Source: Nitrospirales bacterium
Lineage (GTDB): Bacteria > Nitrospirota > Nitrospiria > Nitrospirales > UBA8639
Direction: 5' to 3'
DNA length: 64,000 bases
Assembly: GCA_021604105.1 (NCBI GenBank)
Contig: BQIW01000008.1
Coordinates: 1-64,000, forward strand
The notes beneath the pieces are model-generated. The model was not told the DNA's origin and ran no database searches. It was given only the letters and a program-made list of their open reading frames with translations. Position 1 is the stretch's first letter. Each line of letters opens with the position of its first letter. Position numbers and translations under genes: made by a program. Positions 17,237 to 27,040 of the stretch are shown here, piece after piece.

Positions 17237-18985
17237 ATGAGATATTTAGCGCTGGCTACCGATTATGACGGCACTCTTGCCCTTCATGGGCGCGTCAACG
17301 AATCGACCCTTCTAGGACTGGAAAAAGTCTTAACCACCAATCGAAAGCTCCTTCTGGTCACGGGCCGGGAACTAAATGATCTCCTGAATGTATTCCCTTA
17401 TCCTCATGTATTTGAGTGGATTGTCGCGGAGAATGGACTGTTATTGTATAAACCTTCCACCAAGGAAACCATCACCCTGGCGGATATGCCGTCTAAAGAT
17501 TTCATTATGCGGCTTCGTTCACGAGGTATCCCCATTTCTGTCGGACGAAATATCGTCTCTACCGTCCGGCCACATGAAACGGCCGTATTGGAAGTAGTCC
17601 GTGATCTCGGATTGGATATCCAACTGATTTTTAACAAAGAAGCGGTCATGATGCTTCCAGCGGGATTCAGTAAAGCCACAGGACTGGGGAAAGCGTTACG
17701 CAGAATGGGCCTGTCCCCACACAATGTCGCGGGGATTGGCGATGCCGAGAATGATCTGCCATTTCTGGGAATGGTGGAGTGCTCCGCCGCAGTCGGCAAT
17801 GCTCTTCCGGCAATTAAGAAACGCGCCGATATCGTGACGGAAGGAGAGCACGGGGACGGAGTCATGGAATTGATCCGGCATCTTTTGACTGACGACTTGC
17901 AATCAATTGACTCGTCCCTTCACCGGCATTATGTGGTGCTGGGAACCACAGAGACGGACCAGGAAGTCCGGATCAGTCCGTATGGTCCGAACCTTCTCCT
18001 GGCCGGCTCATCGGGAAGCGGAAAATCCACGCTATCAACCGGCATTATTGAGCGTCTCACGGATAAACAGTATCAATGCTGCATCATCGATCCTGAAGGC
18101 GATTATGAATCGTTAGAACAGGCCGTGGTCCTGGGTGACATGAATCACACCCCCAACACAAAAGAGATCATTAATATTCTGGAAAATCCGGATACGAATC
18201 TGGTCATCAATCTGGTTGGCCTGCCGATTCAGGAACGTCCTTCTTTTTTTAAAACCGTCTTGAAGGATCTTCAGGACTTTAGAGCACAAACGGGTCGCCC
18301 TCATTGGATTGTACTCGATGAGACTCATCATCTAATGCCGGCAGAATGGGATGTCCCTTTCCCCTTGTTCAATCCATCACCACAATCTCTACTGATGATC
18401 ACCGTACATCCCGATCAAATGGCTACCGACGCCCTTGCAGCTACTGATTGTGTCGTGGTGATTGGAAAATCTCCAGGGGAGCGATTGGAGGCATTCACCA
18501 ATTCTGTTGGAGAATCTCTGCCTTTATTCCAGTATCATCATGTCCAACAGGGGGAGGCGATATTCTGGAAGCGGCACGGAGGGGCTCTGCCGATTCGATT
18601 CCGCATACATCCCAATAGGAGCGAACGGAGGCGTCATCGTCGGAAGTATGCGGAAGGAGAATTAGGACCTGATCGCAGTTTTTACTTTCAAGGTCCGGAA
18701 GGCAAGCTGAACCTTCGAGCCCAAAATCTTATGTTTTTTCTTCAACTGGCAGAAGGGCTGGATCCTGAAACGTGGATGTATCATGTCAAGCGGCATGATT
18801 ATTCTTCCTGGGTTCGGGATTGCATTAAAGATACAACGCTGGCCGGCGAAATTCGGGAAATAGAATCCACTGAATCACTAGGACCTACGCAAAGTCTTAC
18901 TCACATCAAAGCCGCCATTGAATCCCGGTATGTCCTCTCTCCTCACCCTCCTTCCTCTTCGTCGCCTTCCTCTCCATCCACTTAG
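17237..18985 (+). CDS. Fusion of HAD-superfamily phosphatase with a HerA-like P-loop ATPase domain
   Basis: 582 aa in two parts. Residues 1-220 are a Cof/sucrose-phosphatase-like HAD hydrolase: nucleophile Asp 9 and Asp 11 in DYDGTL, VTGR near 41 (motif II), Lys near 146, and GIGDAENDLPFL near 167 (motifs III/IV). Residues 235-460 are an ATPase: Walker A GSSGSGKST at 257-265, a DPEGDYE strand near 285 and Walker B WIVLDE at 357-362, with the look of HerA/VirB4-type NTPases. A C-terminal part (about 460-580) is rich in Arg/His and ends in Ser/Pro repeats. The HAD part would dephosphorylate a sugar or other small phosphate. Why it is joined to an ATPase is unknown. The ATG is preceded only by an A-rich stretch. 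Confidence 0.82.
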   Translation: MRYLALATDYDGTLALHGRVNESTLLGLEKVLTTNRKLLLVTGRELNDLLNVFPYPHVFEWIVAENGLLLYKPSTKETITLADMPSKDFIMRLRSRGIPISVGRNIVSTVRPHETAVLEVVRDLGLDIQLIFNKEAVMMLPAGFSKATGLGKALRRMGLSPHNVAGIGDAENDLPFLGMVECSAAVGNALPAIKKRADIVTEGEHGDGVMELIRHLLTDDLQSIDSSLHRHYVVLGTTETDQEVRISPYGPNLLLAGSSGSGKSTLSTGIIERLTDKQYQCCIIDPEGDYESLEQAVVLGDMNHTPNTKEIINILENPDTNLVINLVGLPIQERPSFFKTVLKDLQDFRAQTGRPHWIVLDETHHLMPAEWDVPFPLFNPSPQSLLMITVHPDQMATDALAATDCVVVIGKSPGERLEAFTNSVGESLPLFQYHHVQQGEAIFWKRHGGALPIRFRIHPNRSERRRHRRKYAEGELGPDRSFYFQGPEGKLNLRAQNLMFFLQLAEGLDPETWMYHVKRHDYSSWVRDCIKDTTLAGEIREIESTESLGPTQSLTHIKAAIESRYVLSPHPPSSSSPSSPST

Positions 18986-19081
18986 CTTGCAGATTCCGAA
19001 GAAATCCTTTTTGCGACAACGACATTTCACTCCGCAGTCAACACATTAATGATATTCACGCATGCCTCATGAGCATTGACC

Positions 19082-19275
19082 ATGGGTCTGTTGAAAAAAG
19101 CCGCCAGCGGCGTTCTCGCCATTTTCCCGTGCTCACGGATTACGCGTACGCTCCGCGCGTAAAAACGGCTGCGGCCTTGCTGGACGGACTTTTTTGAACC
19201 GACCCGGAGCCTTTGATGAGGAATCTCATCCTGCGCAAATTTGCTCTTGAACATCCTTATTATTCAACACTCCCA
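19082..19275 (+). repeat. 194-bp dispersed repeat, copy A
   Basis: This segment begins ATGGGTCTGTTGAAAAAAGC and ends CAACACTCCCA. It recurs in reverse complement at 27041-27234 with the same length and only scattered differences. The first 55 bases or so are identical in both copies. It contains GC-rich inverted motifs (GCCGCCAGCGGCG, GCGGCCTTGC) and no coding frame conserved between the copies. It resembles a non-coding dispersed repeat or miniature mobile element. Confidence 0.8.
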
Positions 19276-19522
19276 CCATCTGTGGGGTCAAAGACACATA
19301 CCGTGTCACCAGCCTAAGTTCTGAATATTCGGAGCAGGATATGAAGGAGTGTTCCCTCCATGGCTGAAAAAAGGATTCCAACGTTAGGGGGTAAATATCG
19401 CCGATTCACGGGTTTTCACCAGTTCGCGGTGAACCGAACCCTCGTCATAATTCTCATAATATGAACGATGTTCTACATTTTTTTGCGGAGTGAATGCGTC
19501 TTAAACATCAGGAGGGGGAATC
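19276..19522. other. Intergenic sequence after repeat A
   Basis: No supported gene. A 34-codon frame at 19360-19464 (MAEKRIPTLGG..., hydrophobic end VIILII) has a GGAG ten bases upstream. It is weakly supported and I do not call it a gene. Confidence 0.3.
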
Positions 19523-19618
19523 ATGAAAATGTTACACACCGTGCTAGGGGTTTTAATGGTCATCGTGCAATTGATCGATTTCATTGTTCTCGTACGCCCA
19601 TTTGTCATAGCGGTCTGA
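19523..19618 (+). CDS. 31-aa single-helix membrane peptide
   Basis: The frame MKMLHTVLGVLMVIVQLIDF continues IVLVRPFVIAV and stops at TGA. Nearly the whole peptide is one hydrophobic helix with a single Asp and Arg. An excellent ribosome site (AGGAGGGGG) sits 4-5 bases before the ATG, which is unusual for a chance frame. Composition and size recall small membrane proteins such as KdpF-like peptides or type I toxins. No antisense RNA or partner was recognised, so function is unknown. Confidence 0.5.
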   Translation: MKMLHTVLGVLMVIVQLIDFIVLVRPFVIAV

Positions 19619-19840
19619 AGTTAAGCCTTCGCTCAACACAACCCTCTGGTGTGGGAGAGCTGGTAGAAATCAAAGAACAGATGACATTTCCGAAAGGGTG
19701 GAGGGGAATATTCACAGCTACGTTTCCTTCCACCTGCCGACCTTCAGGCCGTGAACGCTATTTATTCAGTGTTATCGGATTTACGGGAAATTTCGAAGAA
19801 ACAGGAACCAAATAATTGCTTGCGCTTAAAAGGAGAACAT

Positions 19841-20710
19841 ATGTCACTTTTCATTCAATCCGACTCAGGCTGGAAAACGACCGTGCTTTTTGGAACGTGT
19901 GTGTATCTTTTTGTGGGGATAACGGCTGTATCAGGAGGGGAAAACACCTCTACAGAGACATCCAAACCCCAGTCCACAATGGAACAAGAAAAAAAGGATG
20001 GTAATCAGCACCAACAGTTCACATTGCTTCCCGGCCATCGGGTTATTAAGGGAGTGGTGGAAAGCGTGAAAGCAGATCAGGCAAAGGTCGATTCTGGTGA
20101 CACAGGAGAAATCACCCCCCGCTATCTGTCACTGGAAAGGGCAAAAGAAAAGGGATTTACTCTGAAACAGGGTGATAAGGTCACCATCATGGTGAATGAC
20201 AAAAATCACGTCGTGGATTACCATCTCACCAGCGGCGAAGGCCATAGTCATCATCACATAATCAAAGGCAAACTTGCGCATCCGCTCAAGGTTGGGCAGG
20301 AACAAGCCATAATTAAAACGAAAAAGGGAAAAGAACAGTCCTTTGCAGTCCGTCCGCTTGCAAGGAGCGAAGTCGCGGCCATTCCTTTCGACACCGAGGG
20401 CCTGTTCCTTATCGATGAAACCAATAAAATTGCGAGTGCCACATTAACCAAGGATGTCATCTCCGAGGACGATTGGGCTCGTTCAACTGCCTATAACGTC
20501 TATCGTCATATTGAGGGAGTCATCCAGGAAAAACCAGATAAGGAATCCCTGACGATCCAAACCAAAAATAAGGAATCCTTGACATTACCGGTCTGGAATT
20601 ATTTACAGAAAGACATGACAGAACTTTCGAAAGGCATGCCGGTGACCCTCCTGGTGGATAAGGATGATAAAGTGGCTGATATTGCCTATATTCCTAAGGA
20701 AGAAAAATAA
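19841..20710 (+). CDS. Exported protein with repeated small beta domains, unknown function
   Basis: 289 aa. The N-terminus is basic then hydrophobic (about residues 11-32, TTVLFGTCVYLFVGITAVSG), a signal peptide or anchor. The mature part has a domain with HRVIKGVVESVKADQ and a GEITPRYLSL motif near 75-105. A second repeat near 130-160 begins IIKGKLAHPL, and a third near 225-285 begins HIEGVIQEKP and ends VTLLVDKDDKVADIAY. Each looks like a small OB/SH3-like beta barrel of the kind found in heavy-metal or Cu-binding periplasmic proteins. The first domain is closely shared with the gene at 36885. The ATG at 19841 follows AAAAGGAG. The His cluster HSHHH near 132 could bind metal. Confidence 0.65.
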   Translation: MSLFIQSDSGWKTTVLFGTCVYLFVGITAVSGGENTSTETSKPQSTMEQEKKDGNQHQQFTLLPGHRVIKGVVESVKADQAKVDSGDTGEITPRYLSLERAKEKGFTLKQGDKVTIMVNDKNHVVDYHLTSGEGHSHHHIIKGKLAHPLKVGQEQAIIKTKKGKEQSFAVRPLARSEVAAIPFDTEGLFLIDETNKIASATLTKDVISEDDWARSTAYNVYRHIEGVIQEKPDKESLTIQTKNKESLTLPVWNYLQKDMTELSKGMPVTLLVDKDDKVADIAYIPKEEK

Positions 20711-21203
20711 TCTCATAAGAAGAAAGCAAGTGTGAGCCTCGCCATGGAAGAGGTCATTTGAGGCTCGTTGTTCAGAGCCAGATTCTCTGATTGAAATCTT
20801 AGAGAGGGACGAGGACCCGCTCTTCTGATCGAATTTGATCCACAGACCCCGCCACCTTCGTAGGAGGGGGCTCAAAGTTGATCACAAATAGGGTTCAGAC
20901 TGAATGACGCGTTTTTGACTGGGAAATTTCAGGAAGTCGGATAATCAATCCTACGAGGCATTCAAAAACATGAAGGGAGGCCACACTCCCATCCGGCATG
21001 TCTTATCCAAACTCCCGGTTGAGAGTGGAAGCCTTCGTTTCCTCATCCTCACCACGACCGTCAGGTCCCCCCTTCCGGACCATGGCATCGGCATCTTGAT
21101 GGCGAAAAGCAATGGACGTGCAAGCAGTCGGTGGTTGTTACCATTACACATGAAGAAATTGGGCATGGTCACAGCGAAAAATGATGTCTTGTGAACTGAC
21201 AGG
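20711..21203. other. Convergent intergenic region, no gene seen
   Basis: 493 bases between convergent genes. A 7-bp inverted repeat (GAGCCTC...GAGGCTC, about 20733-20765) follows the upstream stop and may help termination. A 74-codon plus-strand frame at 20970 lacks a ribosome site and family resemblance and is not called. Confidence 0.4.
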
Positions 21204-21542
21204 TCATTTGACTTGAATATTATTAATAACAGAATCCACTCCGGGTACCCGGGCGACGGCCTTTTCCGCCGCCTGTCGTTGTGGTTCTTTTTCAACGAAT
21301 CCTCCCAAGGTCACCACACCATTTCGGACTGTGATGTTAATGGGAGCGGCGTCCAACCCTGCTTCCCGCATAAGAGCGACTTTTACCCTGGCGGCGACAT
21401 ATTCGTTCTTATCCGCCACCTCTGCATCATGACCAAGTGGCGTGCTACATCCGAAGGCCGCCACGACAAAGGCCATAATGAACAACGCGGTAAAAATAGG
21501 ATGCCTCACATAGGAAAAGGTGTAGGAGAAAAACCGGTTCAT
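21204..21542 (-). CDS. BON-domain lipoprotein
   Basis: 112 aa. The N-terminal hydrophobic segment ends in the lipobox VAAFGC with lipidation Cys 31. One BON domain follows (about 46-112): the VAARVKVALMRE helix, ITVRNGVVTLGGFV strand and the AVARVPGVDSVINNIQV closing unit, which is the classical pattern. BON proteins (such as OsmY) act in the periplasm or at the outer membrane and stabilise the envelope under osmotic stress. The start at 21542 follows CAAGGAT; longer upstream readings are rejected because they place the signal internally. It is divergent from the AsmA-like gene. Confidence 0.85.
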   Translation of the reverse strand: MNRFFSYTFSYVRHPIFTALFIMAFVVAAFGCSTPLGHDAEVADKNEYVAARVKVALMREAGLDAAPINITVRNGVVTLGGFVEKEPQRQAAEKAVARVPGVDSVINNIQVK

Positions 21543-21671
21543 ATAAATCCTTGAAAAGGAAATTCTGACTGGGATAGGAAACGATAACAGATACCGTGTG
21601 CCGAATGGTAATCCCAAGAACATATTCTTTTCATTGCCCAACACTGCCTGAATGAATCCGTGTGATATCAC

Positions 21672-24600
21672 ATGAAGAAACCAAAGAAACAGCAAGGGTG
21701 GATTGGGAGACTTCTCATCTCGATGGTCATCGTGGCATGCGTGATCGCCATCCTTGTTCCAATGGGAATCACCGTGCTGAACTCCCAATGGTTTCTCCGA
21801 TTCGCTGAATCCAAGTTGACGGAAACTCTCGGTCAACAGGTAAAGATTGGGACATTGAAGGTAGACGTAGGCCGTATCTCCCGATTACGGGTTGAAAAGT
21901 TATGGGTAGCGAATCCATCCTGGGCAGCAGATTCCTCTCTTGCGTCCGTGGACGTTCTGGAGGTGGGGATCGACCTCATGAAGCTCATGGGGGGAGATCT
22001 GCTCATCACCGACCTGCAAGCAACGGCACCAATTGTTCATCTGGAACGGTCTGGTGAAGGCACGGCCAATTGGGCCCAAACGAATGGCGGAGATTCTCCC
22101 CCGGAAAATCAACATACCAAGCCCCCACAAGACCATGAGGCTCGTGATCTCCCCCGGATTAAATCCGTGACGATTATAGGAGGGAGAATGACGTATCTTG
22201 ACCCTCGCAAGGATATCTTTCTTGCCCTGTCGTTTCATGCCGGAAAGAAAGAAGCCGGCACGGCCCAAAACGGTCTGATGGCAAATGGTGGCGGACACCT
22301 CGGTGGAGAACCTGTGACAATTGAACTGTCGGCAAAGCCTGCATTACCGGCGACACTTACACATGACAATCCTATTCAGTTGGCGCTACTCATCAACGTC
22401 GTTCAAACGAAATTGCATGTCGAAGGAGAGATTGATGCATTGATCTCTCCTGAAAGGGCCGGGCTACAAGTCCGGGTAGAAGGCAAAAATCTCTCCCGAT
22501 GGAAGAAGGTAATCGACACCTCGTTCCCGGCATTTCCCACGTATCAATTGGCCGGACATCTCATGCTGGCTGATGAAGTATGGACGGTTAATGACCTGAA
22601 AGTCATGGTCAAGGATAGCGATGTGAGGGGGACATTACACATAATTCCCGAGGCCAATCCCGCCCGGATTGAAGGACATCTCTTCTCCACACGGCTGGAT
22701 GTGGCGCAACTGCAGAAATATCTACCTCAACAGGAAAACTCGGAACCACTGGCAGTGAAAGTTGTAAACGTGCTCAATAGTATCGCTCATGCCCCGTGGC
22801 AAACCCGTCTCACATATCGGGCCGATATGATTGAAACAGGAATCATGCCGGTACACCATACCGATATCGCGATGAGACTGGAAGAGCACGGGCTCATCAT
22901 CGAGACATTATCGGCGGAAGTCTCCGGCATGCAGATCAACGTCCAGTCACAGATATCCGTGGAGGAAAAGCTGGCGGAAGGTCGGGTCCATCTACAAGCT
23001 GAAAACCTAAGGGATCCACAAATGGCCAATATCGAGAACGCATCAACATCTCGAACGAACGCGACGCAAGGACTTCCCGGCAATCTTGAAATGAACCTTG
23101 CCATGAACATACACACAGTGCCTCCACCAGATCAAAAAAAAGGCTCCCCGGTGGAATCCAGGCCACATGAACCAATCCATGCCGTTAAACTCAACACGCT
23201 GGGCATCGAACATTTTGATATGCGCTATACAGATCCTTCCACCAACACCCACATCCAGGCGCACATGGATACCAACAATTCGGATGGTCTGGTCCTCAAG
23301 GCCAAGGGGGATTTTCGTAACGAACCACTTACACTGACCGTGACGGGTCCTACCATCGAATCCATACTTACTTCTTCTCCCGATCACGCCACACAAATAT
23401 TTCTCGCTACGGATCTACAACTACTCGACACGACGGCTTCGCTTTCTGCCATGCTTGAGCCCGCCTGGCCGCTCATGTGGATGGATTTGTCGGTCTCCCT
23501 TCACAGCGAATCCCCGTCCACAGTCGCGTCCATGTTTGACATGGAAATGCCGACGTTGGGACCGGTCGCAATAAAGGGAAAACTGTATAAGAGATCACAG
23601 ACCTGGAAACTGGAGAACCTGTCGGGCGTGGTAGACCACAGCGATTTTTCCGCAAGGGCGACCGTTGACACGAGTGAAACGAGCCGTTTTACCGCAACGG
23701 TGCATTCTGAAACATTGGATCTGGTTTCGCTCGTTCCCACGTCCGGCAAAGAAGAATCTTCGACCCGACAACCCGGAACTCAGGAGACGGGAGGTATCCA
23801 AGCCCCCGACTGGCTGACGCATCTGAGCGGCATCCTCGAGATTTCCGTCGGGAACCTGGTGGTCCCGAACGTCACGTTAGAGGATGTTTCCATGGTGACA
23901 AAGATCGAGAATGGCCTGGTTCGCATCTCCCCGCTGACAGTGGAAATTGGTGAAGGCATGATCACGACATCTGCACTGCTGGACTTGCGCGATCCATCGC
24001 TGCCCTCCCGTCTTCAGACCGATATCGAACGTGTGGATCTGGATAAGGCCATGCAATCGCTGGGGAAAGAATCCGGTACCTTGGGAACGGTGAGCGGCCG
24101 CCTCGCCTTGAGTTTTCCTTCTGCAGAGCCCAACGTGAACAATCCGCTTGAGGTCGAGGCCCTGCTTGATCGCTTGCGCATCGATGAAGTGCGGATACGC
24201 TATGATGATCCCGACTTACAGGCCAAGTCGGATTTACAGGTCCGGGCGGAAAGCGTCGTCTCCGGCATTCAGGTAAATGGAACCTTGGAATATCGTGAAA
24301 ATCCTGTTGATGTGCGCCTGACCACGGGTTCCATTCAGAAAGTCTGGAGTGACTATCAGTCGATGCCGGTGGAAGCGATCGTTTCCGTCAACGACACCAC
24401 CATCCGACTGGACGCCACGATAGGAAATGTGTTGCCTCTCTCAGCCTTTAGGGGACGAGTGTGGGTAGAAGGACCGGACCCGGCTCGTTTAGGTGAGGCC
24501 TTAGGTATTCCCTTGCCGCACCTTCCCCCTTATAAGCTGGAAGCGCTGGTACACCGGAAACAAGGGCCGGAAGATCAACAGACGGTCTCTCTGCAAAACC

Positions 24601-25637
24601 TGAGCGGCGCTGTGGGAGACAGCGATGTGGCCGGCATCCTGCATGTCATGACGGGCGGAGAACGTCCCATGGTCTCGGCTCGCCTGCACTCACGCAAACT
24701 GGATTTCGATGATCTGGCCGGTCTGATCGGTGCACCGCCGGATCCCGAAGAAACCGCTTCGAAGGCACAGGAAGCCCGCGCCGAAAAAACCGAAGATCGA
24801 CAAACGGTGTTGCCGGATAAGCCCATGGATTTCACCCAGCTTAGAAAACTGGATGCAGAAGTGGAATATACCGCGACCGACGTGCTGGCACCGGACCTTC
24901 CTCTCAATGATTTCGCCCTGAATGTGACGATTGAAGACGGACATCTACAGATGGATAGACTGGATTTCGGCGTGGCCACCGGAACTGTGTCCATGCAACT
25001 TGAGATGAATGCCCGCAAAGATCCCATCCGGGCGAAATTGCATACGAATGTTGATCATGTGAACCTCAGTCGATTGCTTGCACGCTTCGACGTGGCTGAT
25101 GACTCGTTTGGTGACATCGGCGGGCGGGCGAAATTGTGGATGCAGGGACAATCGTTGGCGGAATGGTTCGGGTCCGCAGACGGTGGTCTTTTTTTAACCA
25201 TGACAGGAGGGAAAATCGATGCCCTGCTCGTGGAGTTGGCCGGATTGGACTTCACGGAATCAGCGGCGATATTCCTGAGCACGGATACGCGTGTCAAAAT
25301 AGAATGTGGGTATACGGACTTGCAGGCCCGCAGTGGTATCGTGACCATCCACCCCTTCTTACTGGATACCAAAGACACCAAGTTCAAAGGTCACGGTTCG
25401 ATTGATCTTCGTCAAGAAAAGATGAATCTGACCGTAGAGCCCTACCCCCAGGATTTTACTATTCTGAGTTCACGCGGCCCCTTGCACGTCAACGGCACAT
25501 TTTCGGATCCTGAATTTTCTGTCGAACCCACGTTCCCCTCTCCTGAGTTTGGAATGGCTGACGATAGCGCCCGCTGTACGGGGATGTTGGACGCGCTTCG
25601 AAACGCCCGAAAGGAGCAACTGGCAGACAAAAATTGA
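21672..25637 (+). CDS. AsmA-family protein, very large
   Basis: 1321 aa. An N-terminal membrane anchor (about residues 10-35) leads into the AsmA N-terminal domain with LNSQWFLRFAESKLTETLG and VGIDLMKLMGGDLLITDLQ. A long periplasmic region of repeated beta-groove units follows, for example LRIDEVRIRYDDP. The conserved AsmA C-terminal block ends it (about 1140-1290), with FGSADGGLFLTMTGGKIDALL and GHGSIDLRQEKMNLTVEP. The family bridges inner and outer membrane and is implicated in phospholipid transport and outer-membrane homeostasis. At 1321 aa it is far longer than E. coli AsmA (about 617) and nearer YhdP/TamB size. The start has no strong ribosome site but gives the expected anchor. Confidence 0.85.
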   Translation: MKKPKKQQGWIGRLLISMVIVACVIAILVPMGITVLNSQWFLRFAESKLTETLGQQVKIGTLKVDVGRISRLRVEKLWVANPSWAADSSLASVDVLEVGIDLMKLMGGDLLITDLQATAPIVHLERSGEGTANWAQTNGGDSPPENQHTKPPQDHEARDLPRIKSVTIIGGRMTYLDPRKDIFLALSFHAGKKEAGTAQNGLMANGGGHLGGEPVTIELSAKPALPATLTHDNPIQLALLINVVQTKLHVEGEIDALISPERAGLQVRVEGKNLSRWKKVIDTSFPAFPTYQLAGHLMLADEVWTVNDLKVMVKDSDVRGTLHIIPEANPARIEGHLFSTRLDVAQLQKYLPQQENSEPLAVKVVNVLNSIAHAPWQTRLTYRADMIETGIMPVHHTDIAMRLEEHGLIIETLSAEVSGMQINVQSQISVEEKLAEGRVHLQAENLRDPQMANIENASTSRTNATQGLPGNLEMNLAMNIHTVPPPDQKKGSPVESRPHEPIHAVKLNTLGIEHFDMRYTDPSTNTHIQAHMDTNNSDGLVLKAKGDFRNEPLTLTVTGPTIESILTSSPDHATQIFLATDLQLLDTTASLSAMLEPAWPLMWMDLSVSLHSESPSTVASMFDMEMPTLGPVAIKGKLYKRSQTWKLENLSGVVDHSDFSARATVDTSETSRFTATVHSETLDLVSLVPTSGKEESSTRQPGTQETGGIQAPDWLTHLSGILEISVGNLVVPNVTLEDVSMVTKIENGLVRISPLTVEIGEGMITTSALLDLRDPSLPSRLQTDIERVDLDKAMQSLGKESGTLGTVSGRLALSFPSAEPNVNNPLEVEALLDRLRIDEVRIRYDDPDLQAKSDLQVRAESVVSGIQVNGTLEYRENPVDVRLTTGSIQKVWSDYQSMPVEAIVSVNDTTIRLDATIGNVLPLSAFRGRVWVEGPDPARLGEALGIPLPHLPPYKLEALVHRKQGPEDQQTVSLQNLSGAVGDSDVAGILHVMTGGERPMVSARLHSRKLDFDDLAGLIGAPPDPEETASKAQEARAEKTEDRQTVLPDKPMDFTQLRKLDAEVEYTATDVLAPDLPLNDFALNVTIEDGHLQMDRLDFGVATGTVSMQLEMNARKDPIRAKLHTNVDHVNLSRLLARFDVADDSFGDIGGRAKLWMQGQSLAEWFGSADGGLFLTMTGGKIDALLVELAGLDFTESAAIFLSTDTRVKIECGYTDLQARSGIVTIHPFLLDTKDTKFKGHGSIDLRQEKMNLTVEPYPQDFTILSSRGPLHVNGTFSDPEFSVEPTFPSPEFGMADDSARCTGMLDALRNARKEQLADKN

Positions 25638-25831
25638 TTCCTTCCGTGATCTTCTCCAGCTGCCATGCCTGCCAGTAAAGCGTGAAATCCAAACATACCC
25701 CATACACCTCAGTGTCAGGTGATGAAGAGAAACGATTTCAGGGAAATTAACAGGTTTCTATGCAATTTTTCCGTGTTAGGTTGAAAAGTAAATAATGCAG
25801 CCGCCATCCCTGAGCCATCGAAAGGATCATC

Positions 25832-26980
25832 ATGTCTATCACAAGAAATGATCTAGAGGATCTCCTTGAACAGAAAGAAAGTCCATGTGTGTCCTTATAC
25901 ATGCCGACTCATTCCGCAGGACCGGAAATCCGACAGGACCCGATACGCTTGAAGAATCTTCTCAAAGAGACTGAACAGCAATTGACGGAACAGGGCATGA
26001 GGAGCGTAGACGCTCGAATCTGGCTGGAACCTCTCACGAAACTCCTTGAGGATGAGCAATTCTGGCGGCATCAGGATCAGGGGCTGGCCATGTACGTGGC
26101 GAAGGGATGGCATCGGGTCTTTCGTCTGCCTCTCAGCCTTCCCGAGCTCACGATGGTGGAACCCCGATTTTATCTGAAACCCATCCTGCCCGTGTTCATG
26201 TATGGAGGAACGTTTTATCTTCTCGCGCTCAGTCAGAACCATATCCGGTTCTTTCAGGGTTCACAGGATGGCCTGCAGGAATTGCGCATACCGGATATTC
26301 CCCTCAGTATGGAGGAAGCCGATCAAACGGCCGGCGGCGAGCAATCGTTGCAATGGCATACCAAAGCCCCCAATGCAGGCGACCAGCGGGCCGCCATGTT
26401 TCATGGACAGGGCGGTGGGGATGACGAAGCGAAATCCCGCATTTCCCAATTTTTCCAACAGGTGGCAAAAGGTCTTCACGAGTTCCTGCACGAAGCGCAG
26501 GTACCGTTATATCTGACGGGCGTGGAATATTTGATTCCGATTTACAAAGACGTCAATACCTACCCTCATACCATGGGAAAAGGGGTCACAGGCAATGCTG
26601 ATGAAAAAAGCCTTCATGAATTGCACCGGCAGATCTGGCCGGTCGTAAAAGAGGATGCCGATCGCGGAATAGAAATGGCCAAGGCCAATTGTAAAGAGCT
26701 CTTGGGCTTGTCCAAAGCTTCCAATGATCTCAAAACCGTGGTTCTGGCAGCCCATGAGGGAAAAGTCGATACCTTGTTTGTCGCCCGGGACATTCAACAA
26801 TGGGGGCGTATCGATGTTATGCGAAACCGAGTGGAAACGGAACCGGCAAAGTCCTCAAAATCATTGGAAATTTTAGATTTTGCGGTGGTGCAGACGTTAC
26901 TCAACAAAGGCATAGTTTATGCTCTCCCCCAGGAAGAGATGCCGGATAGGACCTCGTTAGCAGCCCTATTCCGTTATTAA
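25832..26980 (+). CDS. baeRF-family protein (bacterial archaeo-eukaryotic release-factor-like)
   Basis: A 382-aa soluble protein. It opens with DLEDLLEQKESPCVSLYMPTH, the typical start of bacterial aeRF1-like (baeRF) proteins, and continues with LPELTMVEPRFYLKPILP, LLALSQNHIRFFQG and a C-terminal Rossmann/pelota-like part (about 270-375, KTVVLAAHEGKVDTLFVA). Family 3 or 7 seems likely. The family is proposed to act on ribosomes or in stress-linked translation control, but it is little tested. The start follows AAGGATCATC. It lies just before repeat copy B. Confidence 0.78.
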   Translation: MSITRNDLEDLLEQKESPCVSLYMPTHSAGPEIRQDPIRLKNLLKETEQQLTEQGMRSVDARIWLEPLTKLLEDEQFWRHQDQGLAMYVAKGWHRVFRLPLSLPELTMVEPRFYLKPILPVFMYGGTFYLLALSQNHIRFFQGSQDGLQELRIPDIPLSMEEADQTAGGEQSLQWHTKAPNAGDQRAAMFHGQGGGDDEAKSRISQFFQQVAKGLHEFLHEAQVPLYLTGVEYLIPIYKDVNTYPHTMGKGVTGNADEKSLHELHRQIWPVVKEDADRGIEMAKANCKELLGLSKASNDLKTVVLAAHEGKVDTLFVARDIQQWGRIDVMRNRVETEPAKSSKSLEILDFAVVQTLLNKGIVYALPQEEMPDRTSLAALFRY

Positions 26981-27040
26981 TGACCTTCGCTGTTTCATCC
27001 CCTCCATTAGGGCCGCGCCTCAAGATTGCCACAGGAATTA

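Noticed and set aside
20970-21194. 74-codon plus-strand frame in the convergent gap
   Set aside because: No ribosome site and no family pattern; it lies in a gap where open frames arise by chance.
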